Of a stretch of 7,553 bases of DNA, positions 6,780 to 7,553 are shown piece after piece; the stretch's first letter is position 1; every line of letters begins with the position of its first letter. The position numbers and the translations under genes were made by a program. The DNA comes from Ilumatobacteraceae bacterium (GTDB taxonomy: Bacteria; Actinomycetota; Acidimicrobiia; Acidimicrobiales; Ilumatobacteraceae). Under the pieces are notes generated by a model, which made no database searches, was not told the DNA's origin, and saw only the letters and a list, made by a program, of their open reading frames with translations. The DNA is taken from positions 1 through 7,553 of the forward strand of contig JALOLG010000060.1 in NCBI GenBank assembly GCA_025456105.1, in the 5' to 3' direction.

Positions 6780-7169
6780 GTGAGCGCCACCGCCACCTCA
6801 CTGCAGACGGAGTACGCGTTCGTCCTCCCGCGTGGGTACGTGTCCGACGACGGCACGGTCCACCGGGAGGGCGTGATGCGCCTCGCCACCGCGCGCGACG
6901 AGATCCTGCCCCTGCGGGATCCACGGGTGCGCGAGAACGAGGCCTACCTCTCGGTGGTCCTGCTGGCACGGGTGATCGTTCGCCTCGGCACGATCACCGA
7001 CGTGCACGCGGGGGTGGTGGAGACGCTGTTCGCGGCCGACCTCGCGTTCTTGCAGGACCTCTACCGCCGGATCAACCAGGAGGGTCACACCCTCGCGGCC
7101 GTCACCTGCCCCTCGTGCGGGCACGACTTCCAGGTCGATGTGGCCGGTGATGCACCGGGGGGATCGTGA
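6780..7169 (+). CDS. Putative tail assembly chaperone-position protein with CPSCG motif
   Basis: A 129-residue protein with a GTG start at 6780, 1 nt after the tube stop, with no clear Shine-Dalgarno sequence, so probably translationally coupled. Residues 12-40 (YAFVLPRGYVSDDGTVHREG and onward) and the later block of alternating hydrophobic helices (YLSVVLLARVIVRLGTI, VVETLFAADLAFLQDLYRRI) match small conserved proteins that follow the tube gene in many eCIS loci. I do not recognise a named enzyme. Near the end, CPSCGHDF (Cys110, Cys113, His115) gives a single CxxC, half of a usual zinc site. Position, size, all-helical centre and the frameshift signal at its 3' end resemble the G protein of phage tail assembly chaperones, but this role is an inference. 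The reading frame stops at TGA 7167-7169, two codons after the slippery site. Confidence 0.8.
   Translation: MSATATSLQTEYAFVLPRGYVSDDGTVHREGVMRLATARDEILPLRDPRVRENEAYLSVVLLARVIVRLGTITDVHAGVVETLFAADLAFLQDLYRRINQEGHTLAAVTCPSCGHDFQVDVAGDAPGGS
7157..7163 (+). promoter_or_regulatory. GGGGGGA slippery heptamer, predicted -1 programmed frameshift site
   Basis: The six G residues at 7157-7162 and A7163 sit in the upstream gene's frame as G|GGG|GGA, fitting the X XXY YYZ rule: both tRNAs can re-pair with GGG after slipping back one base. The zero-frame stop TGA follows at 7167. After a -1 slip the next codon is ATC at 7163-7165, directly in frame with the following gene's GTG at 7166. The predicted fusion is 128 residues of the upstream protein plus Ile plus the 52 residues downstream, 181 in all. 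Confidence 0.7.
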
Positions 7170-7324
7170 CGTACGCAGCCGACGCCTTGTACGAGGAGGT
7201 TGCGTACGTGGCCTACCACCTGCACTGGGACCTCGACACCCTGCTCGATCTCGAGCACCCGCTGCGCCGACGCTTCGTGGCCGAGGTGGGAGCGATCAAC
7301 CAGCGGATCAACGCCGGGGGGTGA
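7166..7324 (+). CDS. Small DUF6760-like eCIS protein, probably also made as a -1 frameshift fusion
   Basis: A 52-residue product, MTYAADALYEEVAYVAYHLH then WDLDTLLDLEHPLRRRFVAE and VGAINQRINAGG, too short for many gene callers. The core LYEEVAYVAYHLHW followed by LDLEHPLRRRFV matches, as I recall, the DUF6760 family of about 50-residue proteins in eCIS loci; position and size also recall Afp6/Pvc6. Its GTG at 7166 overlaps the upstream TGA (GTGA) and lies in the -1 frame of that gene. The only purine run upstream, GGGGGG, ends 3 nt before the start, too close to serve as a normal ribosome site. Expression may therefore come from re-initiation at the overlap, from -1 frameshifting as the C-terminal part of a 181-residue fusion, or both. 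Function unknown; a chaperone for tube or tape-measure assembly is an inference by analogy with phage GT. Confidence 0.8.
   Translation: MTYAADALYEEVAYVAYHLHWDLDTLLDLEHPLRRRFVAEVGAINQRINAGG
7169..7209 (+). promoter_or_regulatory. Frameshift-stimulating RNA hairpin, 12-bp stem
   Basis: Positions 7169-7180 (ACGTACGCAGCC) pair with 7198-7209 (GGTTGCGTACGT) over 12 consecutive base pairs: 11 Watson-Crick and one G-U (7178 with 7200). The loop of 17 nt can add a short inner helix (7185-7188 with 7193-7196, loop GUAC). The stem starts 5 nt after the slippery heptamer, within the spacing usual for -1 frameshift stimulators. Two of the codons forming it, GCA and GTT, are rare in this window, which hints at selection on RNA pairing rather than on protein. 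Confidence 0.7.
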
Positions 7325-7331
7325 CACCACC

Positions 7332-7553
7332 GTGCCCATCTGGCCGTTCCGTCGACGCCGTCGGGAGGCGACCACCGACCGGGTGACCGCGCCCGCGGTC
7401 GCGCCCGCGCGCACGCCGACGCGCCCGGTCGACGAGTGGCGCTCGCTGCCACCGATCCCCACGTCCGGTCGGCTCGAGCTCACCGCGCCCGTGCAGCGGC
7501 TGAGCGACGGCATCACACCGCACCGTCCGACGAGCGTGGCGTCCGAGCCGATG
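7332..7553 (+). CDS. Proline/arginine-rich protein, N-terminal fragment cut by the window edge
   Basis: A GTG at 7332, 7 nt after the previous stop, opens a frame of 74 codons to the right edge without a stop. The product begins MPIWPFRRRRREATTDR, followed by an Ala/Pro/Thr/Arg stretch (VTAPAVAPARTPTRPVDEWR) and SLPPIP. This looks like an intrinsically disordered, basic N-terminus. Long disordered proteins starting with a WPF/Arg-rich segment and a WR-x-LPP motif occur in this place in actinobacterial eCIS loci, but I cannot name a function. A G-run (7316-7321) with 10 nt spacing may serve as a weak ribosome site. The next good candidate start is not visible. The call of a real gene rests on the open frame, spacing and context. 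Confidence 0.65.
   Translation, partial: MPIWPFRRRRREATTDRVTAPAVAPARTPTRPVDEWRSLPPIPTSGRLELTAPVQRLSDGITPHRPTSVASEPM

Noticed and set aside
7316..7321. Second GGGGGG run at the end of the small DUF6760-like gene, as another frameshift site
   Set aside because: The next gene lies in the +1 frame, not -1, the run reads GGG GGG TGA, and I see no strong hairpin after it. A +1 slip is possible in principle but unsupported. It is more likely a ribosome site for the gene at 7332.

Overview
The window is very GC-rich, with G or C at nearly every third codon position, frequent GTG starts and short or overlapping gene junctions. That fits an actinobacterium. The style, with a LuxR-type regulator beside a phage-tail-like cluster, suggests the Acidimicrobiia or a related lineage, but the lineage is a guess because no rRNA or marker gene is present.

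Layout. From 1 to 1137, on the minus strand and running off the left edge, is a membrane protein. It has two predicted Ig-like/COG1470-type beta domains, one transmembrane helix, a Thr/Pro/Gly-rich linker and the start of a further domain. A 104-bp divergent intergenic region (1138-1241) follows and carries three copies of CGTTGAG spaced exactly 11 bp apart. From 1242 to the right edge everything is on the plus strand and tightly packed, probably one operon: a LuxR/NarL-type regulator with a degenerate receiver (1242-1868), a DUF4255/Pvc16-type tail terminator (1871-2593), an AAA+ ATPase of the Afp15/Pvc15 kind (2604-4736), a contractile tail sheath (4746-6302), a gp19-like tail tube (6338-6778), a small protein in the tail assembly chaperone position (6780-7169), a 52-residue DUF6760-like protein (7166-7324), and the start of a proline/arginine-rich protein (7332 onward). 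No gene-free stretch exceeds 300 bases.

Together this is the left part of an extracellular contractile injection system (eCIS, phage-tail-like particle) locus. The sheath and tube form the contractile barrel, the DUF4255 protein caps its distal end, and the ATPase is the conserved eCIS AAA+ protein. Baseplate, spike, tape measure and effector genes would lie beyond the right edge. The divergent membrane protein could tether or dock the particle at the membrane, and the regulator probably controls the cluster.

The most interesting signal lies at the junction of the two small genes after the tube. A GGGGGGA slippery heptamer (7157-7163) sits in the correct zero-frame register. It is followed by a 5-nt spacer and a 12-bp stem (7169-7180 with 7198-7209), and the DUF6760-like gene lies exactly in the -1 frame. 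This has the layout of the programmed -1 frameshift that joins tail assembly chaperones G and GT in long-tailed phages. I predict a 181-residue fusion in this eCIS.
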